NCBI GenBank assembly: GCA_050299695.1
Contig: JBNKWI010000004.1
Span: forward strand, 1 to 64,000
Length of the DNA stretch: 64,000 bases
Direction: 5' to 3'
DNA from: Ovoidimarina sp050299695
GTDB lineage: Bacteria; Pseudomonadota; Alphaproteobacteria; Rhodobacterales; Rhodobacteraceae
Made by a program: the position numbers and the translations under genes. Shown in pieces: positions 32,057-40,147 of this stretch; positions within the stretch are counted from its first letter, which is position 1; each line of letters starts with the position of its first letter. Below the pieces are notes generated by a model. That model saw only the letters and a list, made by a program, of their open reading frames with translations. It was not told the DNA's origin and did no database searches.

Positions 32057-33086
32057 GCCGTCCTCTCAGGTCACCGTCACGATAGGGGCCGATCCGCCCG
32101 AGCGGCTTGATAAGGCACTCGCCCTTTTCGTGCCAGAGGCGGCGCATCTGTCGCGCTCGCGGCTTGCCCGGTTGATCGCGGAAGGCGCGGTGGCGGGGCC
32201 CGGCGGGACGGTGACAGATCCCAAGGCGAAGGTCGAACCGGGCGAGGTGTTTCGCGTGACCGTGGCCGAGGCAGCGGAGACGGAAACCGCGCCGGAGAAC
32301 ATTCCGCTGACGGTGGTCTGGGAAGATGCCGATCTGGTGGTGATCGACAAGCCGGCGGGGATGGTGGTGCATCCCGCGCCGGGGAGCCCGGGCGGTACGC
32401 TCGTCAACGCGCTTCTGCATCATTTCGGCGGCGATCTGTCGGGGGTCGGCGGCGAGAAGCGGCCGGGGATCGTGCACCGGATCGACAAGGACACCTCGGG
32501 GCTCCTGGTGGTCGCCAAGTCGGACGCCGCGCATCACGGGCTCGCGGCGCAATTCGAGGCGCATACGGTTGAGCGGCTCTACCGCGCGGTCTGCCACGGG
32601 GTGCCCGACGCCGGGGATCCGCGCCTGAGGGGCGTCAAGGGCGTGGCCTTCGAGGCGGGGGGCGTGATCCGGCTGACCACCGGGATCGAGCGGCACCGGA
32701 CCGACCGGCAGCGGCAGGCGGTGGTGTTCGGGCGCGGGCGGCGGGCGGTGACGCGGGTTCGGGTGGCGGGCGCCTTCGCCGACCAGGCGGCGCTACTGGA
32801 ATGCTGGCTCGAGACCGGGCGGACACACCAGATCCGGGTGCATCTGGCCCATGCCGGGCACGGGCTCCTCGGCGATCCGGTCTATGGCGGGCGGCGGCGA
32901 GTGACGGAGAAGGCGCTGGGGGCGAAGGCCGCCCTGGCGGCGAACGGGTTTCCGCGGCAGGCGCTGCATGCGGGCGTGCTGGGCTTCGTGCATCCGGTCA
33001 CCGGCGAGGATCTGCGCTTCGAGGCGCCCTTGCCCGGTGACATGGCGGCGCTTCTGGCGGCGCTCGGGGGCGCGGGGGGCGCATGA
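32055..33086 (+). CDS. rluD: RluA family 23S rRNA pseudouridine synthase
   Basis: This 343-residue enzyme isomerises uridines in 23S rRNA, probably as RluD. An S4-like RNA-binding region (RLDKALALFVPEAAHLSRSRL) precedes the catalytic domain, whose HRIDKDTSGLLVVAK holds the active Asp144. ETGRTHQIRVHLAHAGHGLLGD is a second family motif. The start was placed at the ATG after which the S4 region begins. It overlaps the start of the divergent small membrane protein. cls overlaps its stop by 4 bases. Confidence 0.9.
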   Translation: MPSSQVTVTIGADPPERLDKALALFVPEAAHLSRSRLARLIAEGAVAGPGGTVTDPKAKVEPGEVFRVTVAEAAETETAPENIPLTVVWEDADLVVIDKPAGMVVHPAPGSPGGTLVNALLHHFGGDLSGVGGEKRPGIVHRIDKDTSGLLVVAKSDAAHHGLAAQFEAHTVERLYRAVCHGVPDAGDPRLRGVKGVAFEAGGVIRLTTGIERHRTDRQRQAVVFGRGRRAVTRVRVAGAFADQAALLECWLETGRTHQIRVHLAHAGHGLLGDPVYGGRRRVTEKALGAKAALAANGFPRQALHAGVLGFVHPVTGEDLRFEAPLPGDMAALLAALGGAGGA

Positions 33087-34510
33087 CCCTATCCTTCGGG
33101 ATCGTCCTGCATTTCCTGGCGCAGTTCGTCACCGCGATCCGGGCGCTGACCCGCAAGGACCGCGAGCCCGCCTCGCGCGCAGCCTGGCTGCTTCTGGTGA
33201 TGGCGGTGCCGGTGATCGGCGTGGTGGCCTATTTCCTGGTCGGCGAGGCCAATATCGGTCGCCGGACCGAACGGCGGATGGCGGCCGCGCGGCGCGCGCT
33301 GTCCGACCACCGGCCGGCGAAGGAGGTGGTGGCGCCAGAGATCCCCGAGGCCTTCGCGCCGGTCTTTCGCCGGGCCGGTTCGGTGAACGGCTTCGCGGTG
33401 ACGGGCGGCAACTCGGCGCGGCTGATGCCGGACGAGAACGCCGCCATCGACGCGCTTGTGGCCGAGATTGACGCGGCGCGGTCGCATGTGCACATGCTGT
33501 TCTACATCTGGCTCGAGGACCGGAACGGCTCTCGGCTACTCGACGCGGTGGAGCGGGCGGCGGCGCGGGGGGTGACCTGCCGGCTCCTGATCGACGGGGT
33601 CGGATCCTGGCGGCTGGCGCGGTCGCCGCGCTGGGCGGGGCTTCGGGCGAAGGGGGTGAAGACGGCGATCACTTTCCGGATGCTCTGGCTGCCCTTGCAT
33701 GTCTTCCTCGCTCGGGTCGATCTGCGGAACCACCGCAAGATCGCAGTGATCGACGGTGTGGCGGCCTATTGCGGCAGCCAGAACTGCGCCGATCCGGAAT
33801 TCCGGCCGAAGGCGCGCTTCGCGCCCTGGGTCGACCTGATGATGCGCCTCGAGGGGCCGGTGGTGCGGCAGATGCAGCATCTTTTCGCGGTCGACTGGAT
33901 GACCCACGGGCGGGAGGAGATCGCGGATCTGCTCGATATCGATCCCGCGCCCGTCGCGGGCGGGTTTCCGGCGGTGGCGGTGGGGACGGGGCCGAATATC
34001 GACAGCCACGCGGTGTCGGACCTCTTCGCGATGCTGCTGAACGGTGCGGCGCGGGAGGCGGTGATCACCACGCCGTATTTCGTGCCGGACGAGACCCTGA
34101 AACGGGCCATCGTCGGCGCCGCGCTGCGCGGGGTGGCGGTGACGCTGATCCTGCCTGCGCGGGTCGACAGCGTCTTTGTGGCGCGGGCGAGCCGGAGCTA
34201 CTTCCTGCCGCTCCTGAATGCGGGGGTGCGGCTGGCGGAGTACCGGCCGGGGCTCCTGCATGCCAAGACCATGACCATCGACGGGCTGGCCGCCTGCATC
34301 GGCTCGGCCAACATGGACCGGCGCAGCTTCGAGCTGAACTACGAGAGCAATCTCTATCTCGTCTCGGAGGAGGTCGCGGGCGAGATCCGGGCGCGGCAGA
34401 TCCGTTACCTGGGCGACAGCCGGGTGGTGACGCGCGCGGAGGTGGTGGCCTGGCCATGGTATCGGCGGGCGGTCTGCAACCTCTTCGCGACGGCGGGGCC
34501 GCTACTCTAG
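33083..34510 (+). CDS. cls: Cardiolipin synthase (phospholipase D type)
   Basis: This 475-residue membrane enzyme makes cardiolipin from phosphatidylglycerol. Two N-terminal membrane helices precede two PLD domains, each with an HKD motif: HRKIAVIDG near residue 217 and HAKTMTIDG near residue 393. AYCGSQNCADPEF and CIGSANMDRRSFELNYE follow the motifs, as expected. Its ATG overlaps the rluD stop, so both are probably read from one message. Confidence 0.93.
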   Translation: MTLSFGIVLHFLAQFVTAIRALTRKDREPASRAAWLLLVMAVPVIGVVAYFLVGEANIGRRTERRMAAARRALSDHRPAKEVVAPEIPEAFAPVFRRAGSVNGFAVTGGNSARLMPDENAAIDALVAEIDAARSHVHMLFYIWLEDRNGSRLLDAVERAAARGVTCRLLIDGVGSWRLARSPRWAGLRAKGVKTAITFRMLWLPLHVFLARVDLRNHRKIAVIDGVAAYCGSQNCADPEFRPKARFAPWVDLMMRLEGPVVRQMQHLFAVDWMTHGREEIADLLDIDPAPVAGGFPAVAVGTGPNIDSHAVSDLFAMLLNGAAREAVITTPYFVPDETLKRAIVGAALRGVAVTLILPARVDSVFVARASRSYFLPLLNAGVRLAEYRPGLLHAKTMTIDGLAACIGSANMDRRSFELNYESNLYLVSEEVAGEIRARQIRYLGDSRVVTRAEVVAWPWYRRAVCNLFATAGPLL

Positions 34511-34620
34511 GCAAGCGTGCGAATTTTCACAGACCCGCCGCGGATTGCGCACCTGTCTGCATCACAGCGCACAAGTTGGTGAGATTGCTGACATATTTCG
34601 CCTGCTGCCCTGCGCGCGCC

Positions 34621-34635
34621 TTAATGAAGGGTTAA
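34621..34635. promoter_or_regulatory. Candidate CtrA box upstream of rpoH
   Basis: TTAA, seven bases (TGAAGGG), TTAA is an exact match to the CtrA consensus TTAA-N7-TTAA, 92 bases before the rpoH ATG. A chance match in such GC-rich DNA is unlikely but possible. No experimental link between CtrA and rpoH is assumed. Confidence 0.4.
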
Positions 34636-34654
34636 GACAATTGCCGTAACGCTC

Positions 34655-34683
34655 TTGAACTAAACCGGCCAGTTCACTATTTG
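34655..34683 (+). promoter_or_regulatory. Possible rpoH promoter
   Basis: TTGAAC and TATTTG are spaced by 17 bases, which fits a sigma-70-like promoter 44 bases before the rpoH start codon. CTTGAA also resembles a heat-shock -35 element. The prediction is weak. Confidence 0.3.
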
Positions 34684-34726
34684 AATGTTAAGCCGCTAAA
34701 CATGGCGGGACTTGCAGGGAATTACG

Positions 34727-35632
34727 ATGGCGAACGCACAGAGCTATACCAATCTTCCGGCCCCGAGCCCCGAACAGGGACTGAACCGGTATCTCCAGGA
34801 GATCCGGAAGTTCCCGATGCTGGAGCCCGAGGAAGAATACATGCTCGCGAAGAGCTGGGTGGACCACGGCGATACCGAGGCGGCGCACAAGATGGTGACG
34901 TCGCACCTCCGGCTCGCGGCCAAGATCGCGATGGGCTATCGCGGCTACGGCCTGCCGCAGGCCGAGGTGATCTCGGAGGCGAATGTCGGCCTGATGCAGG
35001 CGGTGAAGCGGTTCGATCCCGAGAAGGGGTTCCGGCTCGCGACCTATGCGATGTGGTGGATCCGGGCCTCGATCCAGGAATATATCCTGCGGTCCTGGAG
35101 CCTGGTGAAACTCGGCACGACCTCGGCGCAGAAGAAGCTGTTCTTCAACCTCAGGAAGGCGAAGGCGCGGATCGGTGCGCTGGAAGAGGGCGACCTTCGG
35201 CCCGAGCACGTGGAGAAAATCGCAACCGATCTCGGCGTGTCCGAGGACGAGGTGATCTCGATGAACCGCCGGCTTTCGGGTGGCGACGCCTCGCTCAATG
35301 CGACGATTTCGTCGGATGGCGAGGGGGCCGCACAGTGGCAGGACTGGCTCGAGGACGAGGATGCCGACCAGGCGGCGGATTACGAGGCGCGGGACGAGCT
35401 CGACGCGCGCCGCGCGCTTCTGGCCGAGGCGATGGACGTGCTGAACGACCGGGAGAAGGACATCCTCGTGCAGCGGCGGCTCCAGGACAATCCGGTGACG
35501 CTGGAGGATCTTTCCGGCGTCTATGACGTGAGCCGCGAGCGGATCCGGCAGATCGAGGTCCGGGCCTTCGAGAAGCTGCAGAAGCGGATGACCCAGCTCG
35601 CCCGGGAAAAGGGCCTGATGTCGGTGGCTTAG
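34727..35632 (+). CDS. rpoH: RNA polymerase sigma-32 (heat-shock) factor
   Basis: This 301-residue sigma factor directs RNA polymerase to heat-shock promoters. Region 2 contains LAAKIAMGYRGYGLPQAEVI and RLATYAMWWIRASIQEYIL. The RpoH-box QKKLFFNLRKAK stands near residue 138. Region 4 ends with VSRERIRQIEVRAFEKLQKRM. By memory it resembles RpoH(I) of Rhodobacter more than the divergent RpoH(II). The start ATG follows GCAGGGA. Its stop codon overlaps the stop of the convergent membrane protein. Confidence 0.96.
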   Translation: MANAQSYTNLPAPSPEQGLNRYLQEIRKFPMLEPEEEYMLAKSWVDHGDTEAAHKMVTSHLRLAAKIAMGYRGYGLPQAEVISEANVGLMQAVKRFDPEKGFRLATYAMWWIRASIQEYILRSWSLVKLGTTSAQKKLFFNLRKAKARIGALEEGDLRPEHVEKIATDLGVSEDEVISMNRRLSGGDASLNATISSDGEGAAQWQDWLEDEDADQAADYEARDELDARRALLAEAMDVLNDREKDILVQRRLQDNPVTLEDLSGVYDVSRERIRQIEVRAFEKLQKRMTQLAREKGLMSVA

Positions 35633-36039
35633 GCCACCGGCTTCGCCTGACGTCTCCTGAGCCATAGCGCTGCGCCCGCGGCGAGGATCGAGGCCGCGTG
35701 GAACCACACCAGGCGGTCGAGCCGCGCCTGTTGCGCGCCGGTGGGCAGGAACGCGGGCGGAACGTCGAGCACCCAGTCCCTGAAGACCGTGTAGAGCAGG
35801 ATCTGCCCGAGCGCGGCGATCCAGAGGAGCACCACACCCATGGGCGGGCGGAAGACCAGCGCCCCCGCCACGGCGAGGCCGAGGGGCAGATAGACCATGT
35901 CGAGAACCTGCCAGCGGAGCGGCGCGGCGGCCCAGTCGAAGCCGGTCTGCCCGGCCATCGTGAGGCCGCGCAGGACCGCCCCGTGGCCGTAGAAGAGGGC
36001 GAGCACGGCAAGGATCATCGTGGAGAGGATGCGGCGCAT
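35629..36039 (-). CDS. Four-helix membrane protein, unknown
   Basis: This 136-residue protein has about four membrane helices (STMILAVLALFYGHG, VYLPLGLAVAGALVF, VVLLWIAALGQILLY, FHAASILAAGAALWL) and a basic C terminus. I do not recognise the family. The ATG was preferred over a TTG 69 bases upstream, although neither has a strong ribosome site. Its end overlaps the rpoH stop by four bases on the opposite strand. Confidence 0.6.
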   Translation of the reverse strand: MRRILSTMILAVLALFYGHGAVLRGLTMAGQTGFDWAAAPLRWQVLDMVYLPLGLAVAGALVFRPPMGVVLLWIAALGQILLYTVFRDWVLDVPPAFLPTGAQQARLDRLVWFHAASILAAGAALWLRRRQAKPVA

Positions 36040-36157
36040 GAACAACTTTAGCTTGTGTGTGCGTCGGGCGGCAAGCCGCCGAAGCCGCGAGAGAAAACCG
36101 GTTTCCAAAGGGCGTGGCAGCGTCTAGCTTCGGGGCCTTGTGGGGAGGGCTTTGACC

Positions 36158-37132
36158 ATGCAGGACACCGTACGCTGGGGCATTCTGGGGGCCGCGAATT
36201 TCGCGCGCGAGCACATGGCGCCGGCGATCCACGCCGCCAAGGGGGCCGCGCTGGCCGGGATCGCGACATCGGATCCGGCCAAGGCCGCCCCGTTCCAGGC
36301 CTTCGCGCCCGATCTGAAGGTCTATGGCGACTATGACGCGCTCCTTGCCGATCCGGCGATCGACGCGGTCTATCTGCCCTTGCCGAACCACCTGCACGTG
36401 GAGTGGACCAAGAAGGTGCTCGCGGCCGGGAAACCGGTGCTGTGCGAAAAGCCGATCGCCATGTCGGCGGGCGAGATCGACGGGCTAATCGCGGCGCGGG
36501 ATGCGACCGGACTGCTGGCCGCGGAGGCCTACATGATCGTTCACCACCCGCAATGGCAGCGGGCGCGGGCACTCTATCGCGAGGGCGCGATCGGCGAGCT
36601 GGTGCTGGTGGACGCGGTGTTCTCCTACGACAATTCGGGTGACCCGGGGAATATCCGCAACCGGCCGGAAACCGGCGGCGGGTCGCTGCCGGATATCGGC
36701 GTCTACACCATCGGTTCGGCGCGGTTCGTGACCGGCGAGGAGCCCGTGACGGTGGACGCGACGATCAGGCGCGAGAACGGCGTCGACGTGTTCTCGCATA
36801 TCACGGCGGATTTCCCGTCGTTCCGTTATTCCTCGATCACGTCCATGCGGATGCATCCCAGGCAGTTCGTCGCTTTCCATGGGCGCGAGGGCGTGATGAC
36901 CCTGACCGCGCCGTTCAATGCAAACGTGTTCGGCGAGGCGCGGCTCGAGCTGCACCGGGGCGGCGGGGCCGGGGCCTCGGTCACGGTCGAGCGCTGGCCC
37001 GGCGTGAACCAATACGTGCTGCAGGTCGAGGCCTTCGGACGCTCGCTGCGCGAGGGGGTCGCCTACCCCTGGACGCTGGAGGATGCGAAAGGGACCCAAG
37101 CCGTGATCGACGCGGCGCTGGCGGCCGGCTGA
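36158..37132 (+). CDS. Gfo/Idh/MocA family oxidoreductase
   Basis: This 324-residue NAD(P)-dependent dehydrogenase probably acts on a sugar or cyclitol. The Rossmann motif GILGAANFAREHM is at the start, then VYLPLPNHLHVEWTKKVLAAGKPVLCEKPIAM carrying the conserved EKP lysine, and later GGGSLPDIGVYTI with the catalytic-like Asp. The ATG follows a GGGGAGGG site. The gene stands alone, so the substrate is unknown. Confidence 0.9.
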   Translation: MQDTVRWGILGAANFAREHMAPAIHAAKGAALAGIATSDPAKAAPFQAFAPDLKVYGDYDALLADPAIDAVYLPLPNHLHVEWTKKVLAAGKPVLCEKPIAMSAGEIDGLIAARDATGLLAAEAYMIVHHPQWQRARALYREGAIGELVLVDAVFSYDNSGDPGNIRNRPETGGGSLPDIGVYTIGSARFVTGEEPVTVDATIRRENGVDVFSHITADFPSFRYSSITSMRMHPRQFVAFHGREGVMTLTAPFNANVFGEARLELHRGGGAGASVTVERWPGVNQYVLQVEAFGRSLREGVAYPWTLEDAKGTQAVIDAALAAG

Positions 37133-37520
37133 CCGTTCAACGGGTGGCAACGGTCCGCTCACCGCGATCACATTTTCGTGTGCTCGAGAATCGCTGCGCC
37201 GCCGAAACCACGGTACTTCGACGCCAAGGCGGGGCTGAGATAAGCTACTGAGATTATTAATTTAACGATGCCTTGCGGCGCTGCGGCGCCCGGGCGCTTC
37301 CCGCCCTCTGTGGCGGGAACAACACGACGGCGCCGCGCCTTCGTTCTGTGAACTACATCGCAGATTACAACGCCGATTGGTGCGAATATGTGGACGGATC
37401 AGGCGAAAATCGCCGGACCGTTTCAATGGGTGGCACATGGCAAATACGAAGAAGAATCCGTCCTGCAGCGGCGAGAGCCGCCTTGGTCAGGCCACCGGTA
37501 CTTTTAGAAAGTGTGTTCAG
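37133..37520. other. Gene-free interval, AT-richer in part
   Basis: About 388 bases lie between the oxidoreductase and the secreted protein gene. A short AT-rich patch (ATTATTAATTTAAC, near 37252-37267) stands out and could be promoter DNA. A GC-rich hairpin (CCCGCC..GGCGGG) follows near 37310. An in-frame ATG at 37437 could extend the secreted protein, but it would place a signal peptide internally. No other gene is supported. Confidence 0.4.
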
Positions 37521-38003
37521 ATGACAAATTTCAAAAGCGCCTTGACGGCGATCGTTCTCATTTCCGCCTCGAGCACCGCCTATGCCGGCGGCTATGAAAC
37601 CGCCTATGCGGATCCGGTCGTGACCGCGCCCGCCGGGGTGGCGGGCATCAGCGTCCGCACCTGCTCGGACGAGCCGGGACTTCGCCGGAACTGCCACGAC
37701 GGCGACCGGCGCCGTGTCTCGGTGACCCGGTCGGCCCCGCCGCCGAGCGACAAGCCGGAGGACAAGCCGACCGATACGTCCTCGGAGGAACCGAAGGATC
37801 ACGCCTCTAGCGATTGCCCGTCCTGCGACGAATGGCGTACCGAATACGAGCGGAAGAAGGCGGAAAAGCCCTGGCTCAACAATCCGAAATGGTCGGCCGA
37901 CAAGCCCTTCAAGAAGCGCGAGCGCACTGGCAAGAGCATGTGGGAGAAGTGCATCGGCGACAAGCGGGCCGCCCAGAAGGAAGCCCACGACGACCGCAGT
38001 TGA
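37521..38003 (+). CDS. Secreted cysteine-containing hypothetical protein
   Basis: This 160-residue protein has a signal peptide (TNFKSALTAIVLISASSTAYA). The mature part is Pro/Ser/Asp-rich in the middle and carries six cysteines, including SSDCPSCDEW, which could form disulfide bonds in the periplasm. The C-terminal third is strongly basic (KKRERTGKSMWEKC). No family was recognised. A clear terminator follows. The ATG lacks a strong ribosome site but begins the signal peptide. Confidence 0.6.
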   Translation: MTNFKSALTAIVLISASSTAYAGGYETAYADPVVTAPAGVAGISVRTCSDEPGLRRNCHDGDRRRVSVTRSAPPPSDKPEDKPTDTSSEEPKDHASSDCPSCDEWRTEYERKKAEKPWLNNPKWSADKPFKKRERTGKSMWEKCIGDKRAAQKEAHDDRS

Positions 38004-38026
38004 TGCGCGGACCTTCCGCCGTTGAG

Positions 38027-38055
38027 GCCGCCCCTTGATCGGGGCGGCTTTGTCG
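38027..38055 (+). terminator. Intrinsic terminator
   Basis: An 8-bp perfect stem GCCGCCCC/GGGGCGGC with a 6-base loop is followed by TTTGTCGTTT. It ends the secreted-protein transcript and may also serve the convergent binding-protein gene. Confidence 0.75.
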
Positions 38056-38065
38056 TTTCAGGTGG

Positions 38066-39115
38066 TCAGAACCCGGCCTTGATCTTCTCGAACTCGGCGA
38101 CCATCTGCTCGCGCAGGCGGTTGTCCATCGGGAGTTGCGCCAGGATCGGCGCGTCGACCTGGCCGAGGCCGGCGGCATCGAGATCTTCCGTGGAATAGAC
38201 CTTCATCGCCTCGGTATTGGAGTGCCCGTAGCCCCATTCGCCGACGATATAGTCCGCGACCGGCTGGCCGAGCCACTGGTTGACGAAGTAATGCGCCTTC
38301 TCCTCCGAGCCCGGCCCGTCGACGAGGTTGACATAGCCGCATTGCCAGTAGGAGGAGCCCTCCTCGGCCTCACGCTGGAACCCGATATTGTAGCCTTCGC
38401 CGTTCATCGTCGCGGGCGTTTCCGACCAGGCCCAGGCGATCAGCACTTCGCCGGTGCCCATGAGCTGGGCGAGTTCCGACCCGTCGGTCCAGTAGGCGCG
38501 GACATTCGGATGCACCTCGCGAAGCCAGGCGGAGGCCTTCTCGAAATCCTCCTGGGTGGCTTTGGTCCAGTCGTCGAGGCCGGTCGCCAGGTAGGCGAGT
38601 GCGTAGATGTCGTCTACGTTGTCTGGGAGCGCGATCCGGCCGGCCCATTTCGGGTCCTTGAAGACCTGGAGGCTCTTGACGTCCTCCACGGTCACCTTGT
38701 CGGCGTTGTAGGCGATCGCTGTGGTGCCGAAATCCGCCGGGATGAAGTAGACCTTGTCGCCGTCGGTGAAGACCGGGTCGGTGCGGAAGCGTTCGTTGAT
38801 GTACTGGTAGTTGGGAACCTTGGAGATGTCCCAGGGTTCGATGAGCCCGGCCTGGCGCCATTTGTCGACGGATTGCGAGCAGGGATGCGCCACATCCGCC
38901 CGGAACCCCGAGCGGAGCTTCTGGAACGCCTCCTCCTCGTCGCCGAAGAAGGTGTAGGTTGGGCCCTCGCCGTATTTCGCGGCGTAGTCCTGCCAGTAGC
39001 CGTCTTCCTCGAAGCCGGACCAGTCGAAGATCAGAAGTTCGGAATCCTGTGCGGCGGCGGCGCCAGCCATGAGGGCCAGGGCGGTCGCGCCGAGCAGGCG
39101 TGTGGTGATGGTCAT
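38066..39115 (-). CDS. Polyamine-type ABC transporter substrate-binding protein
   Basis: This 349-residue periplasmic protein belongs to the PotD/PotF-like extracellular binding proteins. It has a signal peptide (MTITTRLLGATALALMAGAAAA) and then SELLIFDWSGFEEDGYWQDY, DFGTTAIAYNADKV, and AWAWSETPATMNGEGYNIGF, all typical of the spermidine/putrescine group. No permease or ATPase genes adjoin it, so it is an orphan that must use a transporter elsewhere. The ATG follows a GGGAGAG site. Confidence 0.88.
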   Translation of the reverse strand: MTITTRLLGATALALMAGAAAAQDSELLIFDWSGFEEDGYWQDYAAKYGEGPTYTFFGDEEEAFQKLRSGFRADVAHPCSQSVDKWRQAGLIEPWDISKVPNYQYINERFRTDPVFTDGDKVYFIPADFGTTAIAYNADKVTVEDVKSLQVFKDPKWAGRIALPDNVDDIYALAYLATGLDDWTKATQEDFEKASAWLREVHPNVRAYWTDGSELAQLMGTGEVLIAWAWSETPATMNGEGYNIGFQREAEEGSSYWQCGYVNLVDGPGSEEKAHYFVNQWLGQPVADYIVGEWGYGHSNTEAMKVYSTEDLDAAGLGQVDAPILAQLPMDNRLREQMVAEFEKIKAGF

Positions 39116-39374
39116 GGTGTCTCTCCCGGAGCAGATGTCCGCCGCGGATGCTATGAGCATAGTGGAAAGCCATCAAGAGACAGTGCCGCCGGGTCAGGGC
39201 GCAGCCTTGGAAAGCTGACCGCGGCACCGCGTCCGGGCAGAAGATGGACTCCCGGCGATCGCGAGTCGACGGGCTTCGACCGGGCCATCTGGAGATCCAG
39301 GAGGAACCCGTGGGCGACGCACAAGCGTGGGCGGTGACCGCCTTACGCGTGAAGGCGATGGAACTCCCGGACCG

Positions 39375-39755
39375 TCACCAGAACTCGTCCGCCGAGTCGT
39401 GGTGCGCCTGATGGCCCTCCAGCAGTCGCGAGGCCAGGCTGTCGAGGCGAACGGCAGCCAAGAGACGGCCGCGAGGGACACGGAGGTCCCCCGCATGCTC
39501 ACCGAGTTCGATATGCAGATCGGCGAGGCCGCGAAGGACCTGCGCGATCCGGTCGAGTTCCTGCAGGGCCATGGTCGTTTCGCGACACGGATGGATCCGT
39601 CCGGATTCGACGAGCGAGCCGAGCTGATCCTGAAGCCAGTCCGCGGCCGACGCGAGATCGTGGCACGTTGCACCGCTCCGTCGCAGGACACCTGCGACCG
39701 CCTCCGCCGTATCTGGATCCGACGAAGGCAGCTGGATCGGTGCGATCTCTGTCAC
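39375..39755 (-). CDS. Unknown protein at the end of the chemotaxis operon
   Basis: This 126-residue helical protein starts MTEIAPIQLPSSDPDTAEAV (GTG start). Its start overlaps the stop of the upstream CheY by 4 bases (GTGA), so it is translated as part of the operon. The second half is rich in Leu, Arg and acidic residues and looks helical. I do not recognise a family and see no phosphatase or kinase motif. A chemotaxis-related accessory role is inferred from position only. Confidence 0.55.
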   Translation of the reverse strand: MTEIAPIQLPSSDPDTAEAVAGVLRRSGATCHDLASAADWLQDQLGSLVESGRIHPCRETTMALQELDRIAQVLRGLADLHIELGEHAGDLRVPRGRLLAAVRLDSLASRLLEGHQAHHDSADEFW

Positions 39756-40138
39756 AGCCTGCCGACGATCGCTTCGATGGCGGTCTTGAGGTCGGCCGGC
39801 TGGAATGGCTTTGCGATGTAGTTGTTCATGCGAAGGCTGCGGCCGCGTTCGATGATTTCCTTGTCGGCGCGTCCCGTGATCAGCAGGAAGCCGATGCCGG
39901 CGGTCTTGGCACCTTGCCGCAGAGATTGCAGGAGCTGGAGCCCGTCCATTCCGGGCATGTTGAAGTCCGAGATCACCAGATGTACCGGCGACCGCGCCAC
40001 GCTTTCGAGGGCGCTTGGGCCGTCGGCGGCCGTGGAAACGTGGCTGACACCCATTGCGTCGAGCGCCTGGGTGATCAGGCCGCGACTGGTTGACATGTCA
40101 TCGACGACGAGAACACGAAGCTGATCTCTGAGTGCCAT
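39752..40138 (-). CDS. cheY: CheY-type response regulator (distal copy)
   Basis: This 128-residue single-domain receiver has the acid pair in VVDDMSTS, the phospho-acceptor Asp58 in SDFNMPGMDG, a Thr in LLITGRADK and the Lys in KPF. It lacks an output domain, so it should act by binding the flagellar switch or as a phosphate sink for CheA. It is the second CheY of the operon and lies 9 bases after cheR. Confidence 0.93.
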   Translation of the reverse strand: MALRDQLRVLVVDDMSTSRGLITQALDAMGVSHVSTAADGPSALESVARSPVHLVISDFNMPGMDGLQLLQSLRQGAKTAGIGFLLITGRADKEIIERGRSLRMNNYIAKPFQPADLKTAIEAIVGRL

Positions 40139-40147
40139 TGGGAACCC

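Noticed and set aside
37437..37520. Upstream ATG extending the secreted protein
   Set aside because: It would place the signal peptide 28 residues inside the protein. The later ATG begins the signal peptide exactly.
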